Below are positions 37,901 through 45,213 of a stretch of 64,000 nt of DNA, piece by piece. A program made the translations under genes and the position numbers. Every line of letters begins with the position of its first letter. Position 1 is the stretch's first letter. The notes below the pieces were generated by a model. The model did no database searches, had not been told where the DNA came from, and was given only the letters and a program-made list of their open reading frames with translations. This stretch comes from Blastomonas natatoria (GTDB lineage: Bacteria; Pseudomonadota; Alphaproteobacteria; Sphingomonadales; Sphingomonadaceae). The stretch lies in contig NZ_QJJM01000008.1 of the NCBI RefSeq assembly GCF_003201955.1, positions 124,001 to 188,000 of the forward strand. The letters run 5' to 3'.

Positions 37901-38456
37901 TGCGCGAGCGCTTGAGCGCTTCGTCCATGTCTTCGCCGAGCACGAACTGGTTGCCCAGCTCCTTCATCGCGCGGCGCACCGCGGCGCGGATGACCGGCTC
38001 GCCCAGCCGCTTGATCGCGCCGCGCAGCGCATCCAATGGCCCCTTGCTCGACGGCCCTTCGAGCACCGATTGCGTCATCGAAAGCGCAAAGGTGCTGGCG
38101 TTGACCAGCGTGTTTTCCGACTTGCCGAAATGCTCGCGCCAGTTGGCCGGGCTGATCTTGTCCTCGATCAACTCGTCGATCGTCTCGGCATCGGGCACGC
38201 GCAGCAATGCCTCGGCCAGGGTCATCAGCGCCAGGCCCTCGTCGCTCGACAGGCCATAGGTGCCGAGGAAGCTTTCCATCAGCGTGGGACCTGAGGCGGC
38301 GCGCACATCCTCGACGACGCGCACGGCGCGTGCACGGATGCGCGCGCGCAGTTCGGGCGAAGGGGCGTAGTTCGCCATCAGATAATCGAGCACCGTGCCC
38401 TCATCGGCACGATGGTGAGCGCGCACGGCATCGCGCAGCGCAAGCAATTCGGTCAT
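34971..38456 (-). CDS. putA: Bifunctional proline dehydrogenase / L-glutamate gamma-semialdehyde dehydrogenase PutA (type B)
   Basis: 1161 residues; oxidises proline to glutamate in two steps with substrate channelling. The PRODH barrel has LSIKLSALYPRYE, VKGAYWDSEIK and QRLHGMGEPLH. The aldehyde dehydrogenase part has SPWNFPLAIFTGQIAAALA, FTGSTATAQTINRA, AETGGLNAMIVDST and the catalytic Cys in QSAGQRCSALRM. There is no N-terminal ribbon-helix-helix domain, so it is not its own repressor. The extra C-terminal part (about 1000-1161) fits the aldehyde-dehydrogenase-like tail of type B PutA. A regulator of the Lrp/PutR type would be expected elsewhere. Confidence 0.95.
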   Translation of the reverse strand: MTELLALRDAVRAHHRADEGTVLDYLMANYAPSPELRARIRARAVRVVEDVRAASGPTLMESFLGTYGLSSDEGLALMTLAEALLRVPDAETIDELIEDKISPANWREHFGKSENTLVNASTFALSMTQSVLEGPSSKGPLDALRGAIKRLGEPVIRAAVRRAMKELGNQFVLGEDMDEALKRSRKWAAEGATFSYDMLGEAALTFPDADRYFASYMQAIRAIADAAKTDDMRTNPGLSIKLSALYPRYEMSKADECVPALADRVLELARAARDAKIGLNIDAEEAYRLGMSLDIIKLVMNDSTLAGWDGLGVVVQAFGRRASFVIDWLYGLAESLDRKIMVRLVKGAYWDSEIKRAQVDGVPDFPVFTSKAATDISYICCAAQLLRLTDRIYPQFATHNAHSVAAILEMAGNRDDFEFQRLHGMGEPLHNALLRNEKVRSRIYAPVGKHRELLAYLVRRLLENGANSSFVNQLANHAVPAEAIAADPFEQLEAARAEADAKIIRPAAIYAPSRVNSRGWDLANRADLNEFLESRGAFAEHQWQAAPILAVEAGSGTAPREVFSPAQTDRQVGTVTDAGESEAKAAIAAARVWDATVAERAAALTRAADLFEANHGEIFALLAREAGKCAPDAIAELREAVDFLRYYAAEALAAPASSPRGIITCISPWNFPLAIFTGQIAAALAMGNAVLAKPAEQSPLIAHLGTRLLHEAGVPVSALQLLPGPGRVIGAVLTSDPAIAGTCFTGSTATAQTINRAMAEGCAPDAMLIAETGGLNAMIVDSTALPEQAVRDIVASAFQSAGQRCSALRMLYVQRDIAESLKEMLFGAMDALTLGDPWWLANDVGPVIDHQAREKIVGHIETARREGRLLKQLDAPETGWFVGPAAIAVNGIEDLAEEIFGPVLHVATFEASEIDTLVERINARGYGLTFGLQTRIDSRVDEITARVHAGNMYVNRNQIGAVVGAQPFGGEGLSGTGPKAGGPRYLPRFAAAEGMQLDLPPLTRIAGRAEVETALAALPRVTELPLGSMTMPGPTGESNVLSTFARGRVLCLGPTVDAAMQQADIARKQGCATLIVVPGAKGPHSIDGFIERADLAHIEGFDAVAIWSSADDQRAICKALAARDGAILPLFTEADFAPRCVHERHVCIDTTAAGGNVSLLA

Positions 38457-38495
38457 GGGTGTCGGCCTTTTCCGGGGAGGACCATCGCGCCGCCC

Positions 38496-38639
38496 TTACA
38501 GATATTTGCGGGCAATTGAAGCCTTGCAAGAGGCCCGGCGCAACAAAGCCGTGGGTAGTCGCACCGCGCCACCGCGAAACCCGCAGAAATCGCTTTGCAC
38601 GGGCAATTGTTACAGATATGCGGCGCTTTTGTTACAAAG
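38496..38639. promoter_or_regulatory. Repeated motifs in the putA / Nudix-DUF47 divergent region
   Basis: TTACAGATAT occurs at 38496-38505 and 38610-38619, and GGGCAATTG at 38510-38518 and 38601-38609, so the two motifs appear twice in swapped order. TTTGTTACAAA (38628-38638) is a short dyad next to them. Their spacing in a divergent intergenic region suggests binding sites for a shared regulator, possibly of proline catabolism. No protein can be named. Confidence 0.4.
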
Positions 38640-39773
38640 GGGTCCGACATTCGCCAGATCGCAGCATTGCCCTATCGCACCGCGCGCGACGATGTGAGCG
38701 CGCCGGTGACGATCCTGCTTGTCACCTCGCGTGAGACGCGGCGCTGGGTGCTGCCCAAGGGCAACATGATCGATGGCCTGCAACCGCATGCCGCCGCCGC
38801 ACACGAGGCCGAGGAAGAGGCAGGAGTCAAGGGCGCGGCCTGCCCGACTTCGCTCGGCAGCTATCGCTATCGCAAGAAGCGCAAGAACGGCGCGATGCTG
38901 AACGTCGCGGTCGAGGTTTTCCCGTTCTCGGTCACTGATGTTCTGGACGAATGGGAAGAGCAGGACCAGCGCGACCGGCAGTGGTTCTCGCTCGAAGAGG
39001 CCGCGCAACTGGTCGACGAGCCCGAACTGTCCGAACTCATCCGCCGCTTCCGGGCGAGCGACGCCGACCGTCGCATCGCCAAGGGCGGCTTTCTTCCAGA
39101 TACGCAAAAGGCTTCTCCGAAAATGGCGGTCTTCTCCTGGGTCCAGGCCCTGCTGCCCAAACAGGGCAATTTCTTCGAACTGTTCGAGGCGCATGCGCTG
39201 ACGCTGCTCTCCGGCTCCAATGCGCTGGCGCGGCTGCTGAACGGCGGGCCGGGCATGGCGGATCATGTCCAGGAACTGGTCGAGCGCGAGCACGAGGCCG
39301 ACCAGATCACCCGCGAGGTGCTGCAGACCGTGCGCCGCACGTTCCTGACGCCCTTCGACCGCAGCGCGATCACCAGCCTGATCGGCGCGATGGACGATGC
39401 CATCGACGAGATGCAGAAGACCGCAGGCGCGATCGACCTCTATGAGGTGACCGAGTTCAAGCAGGAAATGAAGGATATCGCCGCGATCATCGTCGATTGC
39501 GCGCGGATCACGGTCGAGGCACTGCCGCTGCTGCGCAATGTCAACAAGAACGCCCATCGCCTGCACGAGCTCACCGAGCGTCTGGTCATCATGGAGGGCC
39601 ATGCCGACGAAATCCATGCGCGCGGTCTCAAGGCGCTGTTCAAGGAGCATGGTGCAGCGAGCCCGATCCAGTTCACGGTCGGGCGCGAGCTGTTCATGCA
39701 TCTCGAGCGCGTGGTCGACCGGTTCGAGGATGTTGCCAACGAGATCGACGGTCTCGTCATCGACCACGCCTGA
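38595..39773 (+). CDS. Fusion of a Nudix hydrolase domain and a DUF47 (PhoU-like) phosphate transport regulator
   Basis: One uninterrupted 392-codon frame. Residues about 25-165 are a Nudix domain of the diphosphoinositol-polyphosphate/Ap-n-A type (RRWVLPKGNMIDGLQPH; HEAEEEAGV), with the first Glu and the Arg of the Nudix box replaced by Leu and His. From M177 (MAVFSWVQALLPKQGNFFEL) a DUF47/PhoU-like helical domain follows, normally a separate protein beside Pit transporters. The N-terminal start is unclear: TTG 38595 is the longest option and no good ribosome site fits. ATG 39123 has AAAAGG upstream and could start a separate DUF47 protein. Pit follows 18 bases later. Confidence 0.8.
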   Translation: MHGQLLQICGAFVTKGSDIRQIAALPYRTARDDVSAPVTILLVTSRETRRWVLPKGNMIDGLQPHAAAAHEAEEEAGVKGAACPTSLGSYRYRKKRKNGAMLNVAVEVFPFSVTDVLDEWEEQDQRDRQWFSLEEAAQLVDEPELSELIRRFRASDADRRIAKGGFLPDTQKASPKMAVFSWVQALLPKQGNFFELFEAHALTLLSGSNALARLLNGGPGMADHVQELVEREHEADQITREVLQTVRRTFLTPFDRSAITSLIGAMDDAIDEMQKTAGAIDLYEVTEFKQEMKDIAAIIVDCARITVEALPLLRNVNKNAHRLHELTERLVIMEGHADEIHARGLKALFKEHGAASPIQFTVGRELFMHLERVVDRFEDVANEIDGLVIDHA

Positions 39774-39791
39774 CGCAACGCTGCGCTTCTC

Positions 39792-40799
39792 ATGGAAACC
39801 ACCATCATCGCCATGCCGCTGCTGATCGCGCTGATCGCGCTCGCGCTGGCATTCGACTTCCTGAACGGCCTGCACGATGCCGCCAACTCGATCGCGACCG
39901 TGGTCTCGACGCGGCTGCTCAAGCCGGTGCATGCGGTGCTGTTCGCCGCGTTCTTCAACTTCGCGGCCTATTGGATCTTCGGGTTGAAGGTCGCCGAAAC
40001 GATCGGCAAGGGCATTATCGACGCTGATATCGTCAATCCGCAGGTGATCTTCGGCGCGCTGGTGGGCGCGATGTTCTGGAACGTCGTCACCTGGTGGAAG
40101 GGTATACCCTCATCCTCCAGCCACGCACTCGTCGGCGGGTTGATCGGGGCAGGCGTGATGCGCGCGGGGCTGGACGGCATCGTCTGGTCGGGCGTGCTCA
40201 AGACCGCGTCGGCGATCGTGCTGTCGCCGACCATCGGCATGATTCTCTCGATCCTTCTGGTGGTGCTGACATCATGGATCTTCCTGCGCGCCACCGCCAA
40301 GCGCGCCGAAGGCGTGTTCAAGAAGCTGCACCTGGTCTCGTCCGCCGCCTATTCGCTAGGCCATGGCGCCAATGACGCGCAGAAGACGATGGGGATCATC
40401 ACCGTGCTGCTCTATTCGCAGGGCATGCTGGATGGCGAGTTCGCGGTACCCGAATGGGTGGTGCTGAGCTGCTATGTCGCGATCGCGCTGGGCACCCTGT
40501 CGGGCGGGTGGAAGATCATCGAGACCATGGGCACGCGCATCACCAAGCTGTCGCATCAGCAGGGCTTCTGCGCCTCGTCGGGCGGATCGGTGATGCTGTT
40601 CGCGGCGACCGCGTTCGGTATTCCCGTCTCGACGACGCACACGATCACCGGCTGCGTCGTCGGCGTCGGCGCGGCGAGGCGCGCCTCGGCGGTGCGCTGG
40701 GGCGTTGCCGGGCGCGTGGTCATAGCCTGGCTGATCACCATCCCGGCTTCGGCCGCGGTGGGCGCGCTATTCTATTGGCTGACGACGATCTGGGGCTGA
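39792..40799 (+). CDS. pit: Inorganic phosphate transporter, Pit family
   Basis: 335 residues with about ten membrane helices. The two PiT repeats show FDFLNGLHDAANSIATVVSTR near residue 20 and SLGHGANDAQKTMG near 197, with GIPVSTTHTITGC in the second half (and GIPSSSSHALVGG in the first). It imports phosphate with protons or as a metal-phosphate complex. The preceding DUF47 domain is the usual accessory regulator of Pit, 18 bases upstream, so the two form an operon. Confidence 0.93.
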   Translation: METTIIAMPLLIALIALALAFDFLNGLHDAANSIATVVSTRLLKPVHAVLFAAFFNFAAYWIFGLKVAETIGKGIIDADIVNPQVIFGALVGAMFWNVVTWWKGIPSSSSHALVGGLIGAGVMRAGLDGIVWSGVLKTASAIVLSPTIGMILSILLVVLTSWIFLRATAKRAEGVFKKLHLVSSAAYSLGHGANDAQKTMGIITVLLYSQGMLDGEFAVPEWVVLSCYVAIALGTLSGGWKIIETMGTRITKLSHQQGFCASSGGSVMLFAATAFGIPVSTTHTITGCVVGVGAARRASAVRWGVAGRVVIAWLITIPASAAVGALFYWLTTIWG

Positions 40800-40814
40800 T
40801 CGGCCGGGCCGGGA

Positions 40815-42014
40815 TCAGAGGATCCCGACCTCCTTGCCCGCCGCCTCGAAGATGCCAAGAATCTGCGTGACCTGCTCGCTCGAATGCTCGGCGCAGAGCG
40901 AGCAGCGGAGCAGCGTCATGCCGGCGGGCGTCGCCGGCGGGCGGGCGAGGTTGACGTAAAGGCCGCGCTCGAGCAGCGCCTGCCACATCTGCGCGCCCTT
41001 GAGCATATCGGGCATGATCACCGCGATGATGCCGCTCTGCGCCTCGGGCGTGCCGAGCGCAAAGCCCAGATCGCGCAGACCCTGATGCAGGCGCTTTGAG
41101 TTTTCCCACAGGTGCGCGCGCTTGTTGCCTGCGTGCATGAGCTTGCGGATGCTGGTCGCGGCGGTGGCGACGACGCTGGGCGGCAGGCTGGCGGTGAACA
41201 CATAGGGACGGCAGACCAGGCGCAGCACCTCAAACTTGGGGTGGTTGGACACACAGAAGCCGCCCACGGTGCCGACCGACTTGCTGAACGTGCCGATGAT
41301 GAAATCGACATCGTCGATCACGCCCGCCGCCTCGGCGACGCCGCGGCCATGTTCGCCGATAAAGCCCATCGAATGCGCCTCGTCGACCAGCACCATCGCG
41401 CCGGCGGCCTTGGATACCGCGACCATTTCCTTGAGCGGGGCGATGTCGCCCAGCATCGAATAGACGCCTTCGAGAACGACCAGCTTGCCCGCTTCGGGGG
41501 GCAGGCGCTTCAGCCGCTTTTCCAGCGCTTCGACATCATTGTGGCGGAAGGCGACGATCTGCGCATTGCCGAGTGCGCAGCCGTCATAGATCGAGGCATG
41601 GCTGTCGATATCGAGGATGATGTAATCGTCCTTGCCCGCCATGGTCGAGATGATGCCGAGATTGGCCTGGTATCCGGTGGAAAAGACCATGGCATGGTCC
41701 ATGCGATAGAATTCCTTGAGCGCTTCCTCGCATTCGCGGTGCCCGGCATAGGTGCCGTTGAGCACGCGGCTGCCGGTGGTGCCCGATCCGAAATTGTCGA
41801 GCGCCTGCTTGCCCGCCTCGAGCACATCGTCGTCAAAGGTCATGCCCATGTAATTGTAGGTGCCCAGCAGGATCGTTTCCTTGCCGTTGCACATCGCCAC
41901 GGTAGGCGATTTGACCGATTCCATCACCAGCGAGAAGGGATCGCGCACGCCGGTAGACAGCAGCGCCTCGCGCTCGCCGATCAGGGCGTCGAACTTGGAA
42001 AACAGGTCGGTCAT
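40815..42014 (-). CDS. spt: Serine palmitoyltransferase
   Basis: A 399-residue PLP enzyme of the alpha-oxoamine synthase family. K245 in GTFSKSVGTVGG is the Schiff-base lysine; D211 and H214 (DEAHSMG) and H139 (DSHAS) are the expected cofactor ligands, all shifted by exactly 20 from the known Sphingomonas paucimobilis numbering. It condenses L-serine with an acyl thioester to 3-ketosphinganine, the first step of sphingolipid synthesis. The acyl carrier protein and a probable ceramide reductase lie upstream on the same strand, which favours this call over KBL or AONS. Confidence 0.93.
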   Translation of the reverse strand: MTDLFSKFDALIGEREALLSTGVRDPFSLVMESVKSPTVAMCNGKETILLGTYNYMGMTFDDDVLEAGKQALDNFGSGTTGSRVLNGTYAGHRECEEALKEFYRMDHAMVFSTGYQANLGIISTMAGKDDYIILDIDSHASIYDGCALGNAQIVAFRHNDVEALEKRLKRLPPEAGKLVVLEGVYSMLGDIAPLKEMVAVSKAAGAMVLVDEAHSMGFIGEHGRGVAEAAGVIDDVDFIIGTFSKSVGTVGGFCVSNHPKFEVLRLVCRPYVFTASLPPSVVATAATSIRKLMHAGNKRAHLWENSKRLHQGLRDLGFALGTPEAQSGIIAVIMPDMLKGAQMWQALLERGLYVNLARPPATPAGMTLLRCSLCAEHSSEQVTQILGIFEAAGKEVGIL

Positions 42015-42060
42015 TCGGGGTCTCTACAAGGTTGGGGAAAATGCGCAGGATAGCGCGGGG

Positions 42061-42300
42061 TCAGGCGGTCAGCTTCTCGACCGCGGCGACCAGCTGGCCG
42101 ACGGTTTCGATCTCGGCCTGCATGTTCATGGTGATGATGATGTCGAATTCGTCCTCGATTGCCGCGACGAAATCCATGACGGTGAGGCTGTCCCATTCCA
42201 GATCGGAGGCAAAGGTGGTGCTCTCAGTCAGCGCGACGCCCTTCTTGTTGAAGGGTTCGATCTGCGCGGCGATCCGGTCGTAAATGGCGGTGTCGGTCAT
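42061..42300 (-). CDS. Acyl carrier protein of the sphingolipid locus
   Basis: 79 residues. The phosphopantetheine serine is S38 in LEWDSLTVMDF. Unlike housekeeping AcpP it starts MTDTAIYDRIAAQIEPFNKK and lies 46 bases upstream of spt. Sphingolipid loci of alphaproteobacteria carry a dedicated ACP that hands the acyl group to serine palmitoyltransferase, which is the likely role here. Confidence 0.88.
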   Translation of the reverse strand: MTDTAIYDRIAAQIEPFNKKGVALTESTTFASDLEWDSLTVMDFVAAIEDEFDIIITMNMQAEIETVGQLVAAVEKLTA

Positions 42301-42434
42301 GTCTTGCTTTCGTCCGTAACGGTTGTCTCTGCCCATGCCCCGCGAATGCGGCACAATCGCGGCAGCTTGTTGCAGCCAGAAGGGCAGTGTGGCGGTGCTT
42401 GTCAAGCGCGGTCCGGCTGTGTCATGCGTTTGTC

Positions 42435-43043
42435 ATGGAACAGGGGGCCAAGAACGCACGAATCGAAACGCCGCGTCCGGCAATCCCCAGCCCATGGCCG
42501 CAGACGCCGCACACCTTCTCGCCGCACGCCATTCACCTGATCCGTACTTCGGTACAGACCAATCTCGCGCTCAGCCAGATGGCCGACCAGAAGGCGAGCA
42601 TCCTGATGGGCGCTACCTTCGTGGTGTTCACCATCGCGGTAGGCCAGGCGCGTGGCGGCAATGTCAGCCTGCCGCTCATGGTGCTGGCGCTGTTCGCGTT
42701 TCTTTCGGCCATGTGCGCGGTGTTCGCCATCCTGCCTTCGGTGCGCGGGACCCCCAAGCCCAAGGGCGACGTGCCGCCGGGATCGACCAACTTCATGTTC
42801 TTCGGCAATTTCTCGCAGATGACCGAAGATGATTTTGCCGATCTGGTGATCGACCAGCTGCACATGGACGAGACGATCTTCCGCACCATGCTGCGCGATG
42901 TCCACCAGAACGGCATGGTGCTGCAGCACAAGAAATATCGCTATCTCGGCCTCGCCTATCGGCTGTTCCTGATCGGACTGACCATCACCTTCGCGTTGTT
43001 CCTGATCGAGATGGTGCTGGGCCACCCCATCATCAGAGCTTGA
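42435..43043 (+). CDS. DUF5706 membrane protein (Pycsar effector PycTM-like)
   Basis: 202 residues. The N-terminal amphipathic helix SVQTNLALSQMADQKASILM ends in the DUF5706 ADQKA motif. Two helices follow (ATFVVFTIAVGQ and LMVLALFAFLSAMCAVFAIL), then a cytoplasmic stretch rich in acidic residues and a last span (LFLIGLTITFALFLIEMVLG). In Pycsar defence the PycTM effector of this family disrupts the membrane on binding a cyclic pyrimidine nucleotide. No cyclase gene is near, and the gene sits in opposite orientation inside the sphingolipid genes, so defence is not established. Confidence 0.82.
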   Translation: MEQGAKNARIETPRPAIPSPWPQTPHTFSPHAIHLIRTSVQTNLALSQMADQKASILMGATFVVFTIAVGQARGGNVSLPLMVLALFAFLSAMCAVFAILPSVRGTPKPKGDVPPGSTNFMFFGNFSQMTEDDFADLVIDQLHMDETIFRTMLRDVHQNGMVLQHKKYRYLGLAYRLFLIGLTITFALFLIEMVLGHPIIRA

Positions 43044-43947
43044 GCCAGCCCTGCGCGCGGTACCAGCGCGCAGTATCGACCAGACCTTTGGGCGTCGCGA
43101 TTTCAGGCCGCCAAAGGTCGCGCGGCGGACGACGCAGCGGGTCGGACGTCCAGTCGCTGTGCGCGATATAGCGTGCGCGATCAGGGGTCAGCTTGGCCTT
43201 CTTGCCGCGCAGCAACCGGTCGGCGCGCGCTGCCATGAACAGGGCCGGCTTTGGCGCCCGTGCAGTGCGCACCTTGCGCCCCACTGCGCGGCCCAGCGCA
43301 TCGGCAAAGTCCTCATGGCTCCAGCCCTGCGGGGTGCCGTCATCCGCCTCGTAGATCGCTCGCGGCTCGCCTGCGCCGCCCGCGAGCCGAACCAGCAGCG
43401 CCGCCAGATCGGCAACGTGGATCACCGACATGCGTCCGCTCGGCGGCAACAGCACCAAGCCTTTTGCGGCCAGGCGGAACAGGTCGAGCATCTCGGTATC
43501 GCCAGGACCATAGACCGCCGGTGGGCGCACCATGATCCATTCGCGGTCGGAAGCGGTGACCCTGTCCTCGGCCTCGGCCTTGGACCAGCAATAATTGGAC
43601 AGGGCGCGCTCGCGCGCTGCCAGCGACGACACATGAACGAAGCGATCGACGTCCGCCGTTTTTGCCGCAGCGAGCACGTTCTCGGTACCGGTAATGTTGC
43701 CTGCGATGAAGCCAGCCCGATCGGGCGCGCTGACCACGCCTGCAATGTGCAGCACGACATCCGCGCCTTCGCAGAGCTGCGCAAGGCTGGCAGGATCGTC
43801 GAGCGCGCCCCGCACCCAGATGACGCCGTCGCGCTCGCGCTGCGGCTTGCGGGCGAGCGCGCGGACGCTGTGCCCCGCCGCGAGCGCCTGGTCGATCGTC
43901 ACGCCGCCGACAAAGCCGGTGCCGCCGGTCATCGCGATCACGCTCAT
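43033..43947 (-). CDS. NAD-dependent epimerase/dehydratase, probable ceramide reductase (CerR-like)
   Basis: 304 residues of an extended short-chain dehydrogenase. The Rossmann motif is TGGTGFVGG near the N-terminus, and the catalytic-region analogue is SNYCWSKAEAED, where Tyr-x-x-x-Lys is YCWSK, plus VRPPAVYGPGD. In Caulobacter an SDR next to spt and the ACP reduces the 3-keto group of oxidised ceramide. The same neighbourhood here, apart from the inserted DUF5706 gene, supports that role. It is coupled to proB by a 4-base overlap and overlaps the DUF5706 end by 11 bases. Confidence 0.75.
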   Translation of the reverse strand: MSVIAMTGGTGFVGGVTIDQALAAGHSVRALARKPQRERDGVIWVRGALDDPASLAQLCEGADVVLHIAGVVSAPDRAGFIAGNITGTENVLAAAKTADVDRFVHVSSLAARERALSNYCWSKAEAEDRVTASDREWIMVRPPAVYGPGDTEMLDLFRLAAKGLVLLPPSGRMSVIHVADLAALLVRLAGGAGEPRAIYEADDGTPQGWSHEDFADALGRAVGRKVRTARAPKPALFMAARADRLLRGKKAKLTPDRARYIAHSDWTSDPLRRPPRDLWRPEIATPKGLVDTARWYRAQGWLKL

Positions 43948-45068
43948 AGCAGCACCATCTGGTCGCGATGGACGAGTGCGCTGCGCGGTGCATAGCCCAG
44001 CACTGGCGCAATCGCATCGCTGCGCAGGCCGATGATGCGCGCAGCATCGGCAGCATCATATTCGCTGAGGCCGCGGGCAATGATCTCGCCCGACCCATTC
44101 GCCACCTCGATCACGTCGCCGCGGGTGAACCGGCCTTCGATCGCCGTGGCACCCGCTGGCAGCAGGCTCGATCCCTTGGCGAGCGCCTCTGCTGCGCCCG
44201 CATCGACGATGATCCGTCCGCGCACGGTCATGCGTCCGGCCAGCCAGAGCTTGCGGCCCTTGCCCTGCTTGCCGGCGGTGAACACGGTGCAGCGCCCGCT
44301 CTCGTCCAGGCGCTGCAAGGGGTGGTCGTGGGTGCCGTTGGCGATGGCGAGATGCGCGCCCGCGCTGGTGGCGATTCGCGCGGCCTCCAGCTTGGACAGC
44401 ATTCCCCCCGATCCCATGCCCGAGGCCGAGCCGCCATCGGCCATGCTGCGAATGCGCGCATCGATGCGCGCGACGTTCTCGACCAGCCGGGCGTCGGGAT
44501 CGTTCTTCGGATTGGCGGTGTAGAGCCCGTCGACGTCCGAGAGCAGCACCACGCCGCCTGCGCCGGCCGCCTGGGCGATGCGCGCGGCGAGCCGGTCATT
44601 GTCGCCGAAGCGGATTTCCTCGGTTGCGACCGAATCATTCTCGTTGATCACCGGCACGACATCGAGCGCGATCAGGCGGCGCAGCGTTGCCGAGGCGTTG
44701 AGGAAACGGCGGCGATCCTCGAGGTCGTCGAGCGTCACCAGCATCTGCGCGGCGGTGATGCCGTGTTCGCCTAGAAGTTCGGCCCAGCACTGGCTGAGCG
44801 CGATCTGTCCGGTCGCGGCGGACGCCTGTGCATCCTCAAGACTCGCACGCCCGCCCTTGGGCAGGCCAAGCCGCCGCGCACCAAGCGCGATCGCGCCCGA
44901 AGAGACGATGACGATGCGCTGGCCTGCCTTGATCCGCGCGGCGATATCGGCGACCAGCGAGGCCAGCCATTCGCGCCGCACCTTGCCCTCGGGCGCGACT
45001 AGCAACGCCGAGCCGACCTTGACGACGAGGACCGGGCAGGTGGCAGGGGAGAGGGGGGAGGGGGTCAT
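43944..45068 (-). CDS. proB: Glutamate 5-kinase
   Basis: 374 residues: an N-terminal amino acid kinase domain (VVKVGSALL, IVSSGAIALGARRLG, VPVINENDSVA, and FGDNDRLAARIA) and a C-terminal PUA domain (GRIIVDAGAAEALAKGSSLLPAG). It phosphorylates glutamate in proline synthesis. proA is not adjacent; in many alphaproteobacteria proB follows obgE, as here (obgE is upstream on the same strand across a 145-base repeat-bearing gap). Confidence 0.95.
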   Translation of the reverse strand: MTPSPLSPATCPVLVVKVGSALLVAPEGKVRREWLASLVADIAARIKAGQRIVIVSSGAIALGARRLGLPKGGRASLEDAQASAATGQIALSQCWAELLGEHGITAAQMLVTLDDLEDRRRFLNASATLRRLIALDVVPVINENDSVATEEIRFGDNDRLAARIAQAAGAGGVVLLSDVDGLYTANPKNDPDARLVENVARIDARIRSMADGGSASGMGSGGMLSKLEAARIATSAGAHLAIANGTHDHPLQRLDESGRCTVFTAGKQGKGRKLWLAGRMTVRGRIIVDAGAAEALAKGSSLLPAGATAIEGRFTRGDVIEVANGSGEIIARGLSEYDAADAARIIGLRSDAIAPVLGYAPRSALVHRDQMVLL

Positions 45069-45087
45069 TTCCCAGTGAACCCATCCT

Positions 45088-45170
45088 CGTCATTCCCGCG
45101 AAAGCGGGAATCCCGCTTGCTCTCTGACTTTCGCGCACAAAGCGGGACCCCCGCGTTCGCGGGGGTGACG
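45088..45170. repeat. Two-hairpin palindromic repeat between obgE and proB
   Basis: ATTCCCGC-GAAA-GCGGGAAT (45092-45111) and ACCCCCGCG-TT-CGCGGGGGT (45147-45166) are perfect hairpins. The block is framed by CGTCA (45088) and TGACG (45166-45170), so the whole is itself an inverted unit. Elements of this sequence are common in sphingomonad intergenic DNA. Confidence 0.8.
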
Positions 45171-45213
45171 ATCAGATTTGTGCGAGCCGAGTTCTGCAAC
45201 CAGTGCCTCCCGC

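Noticed and set aside
36015-38294. 759-codon open frame antisense to putA
   Set aside because: Same reason; putA on the other strand carries all catalytic motifs.
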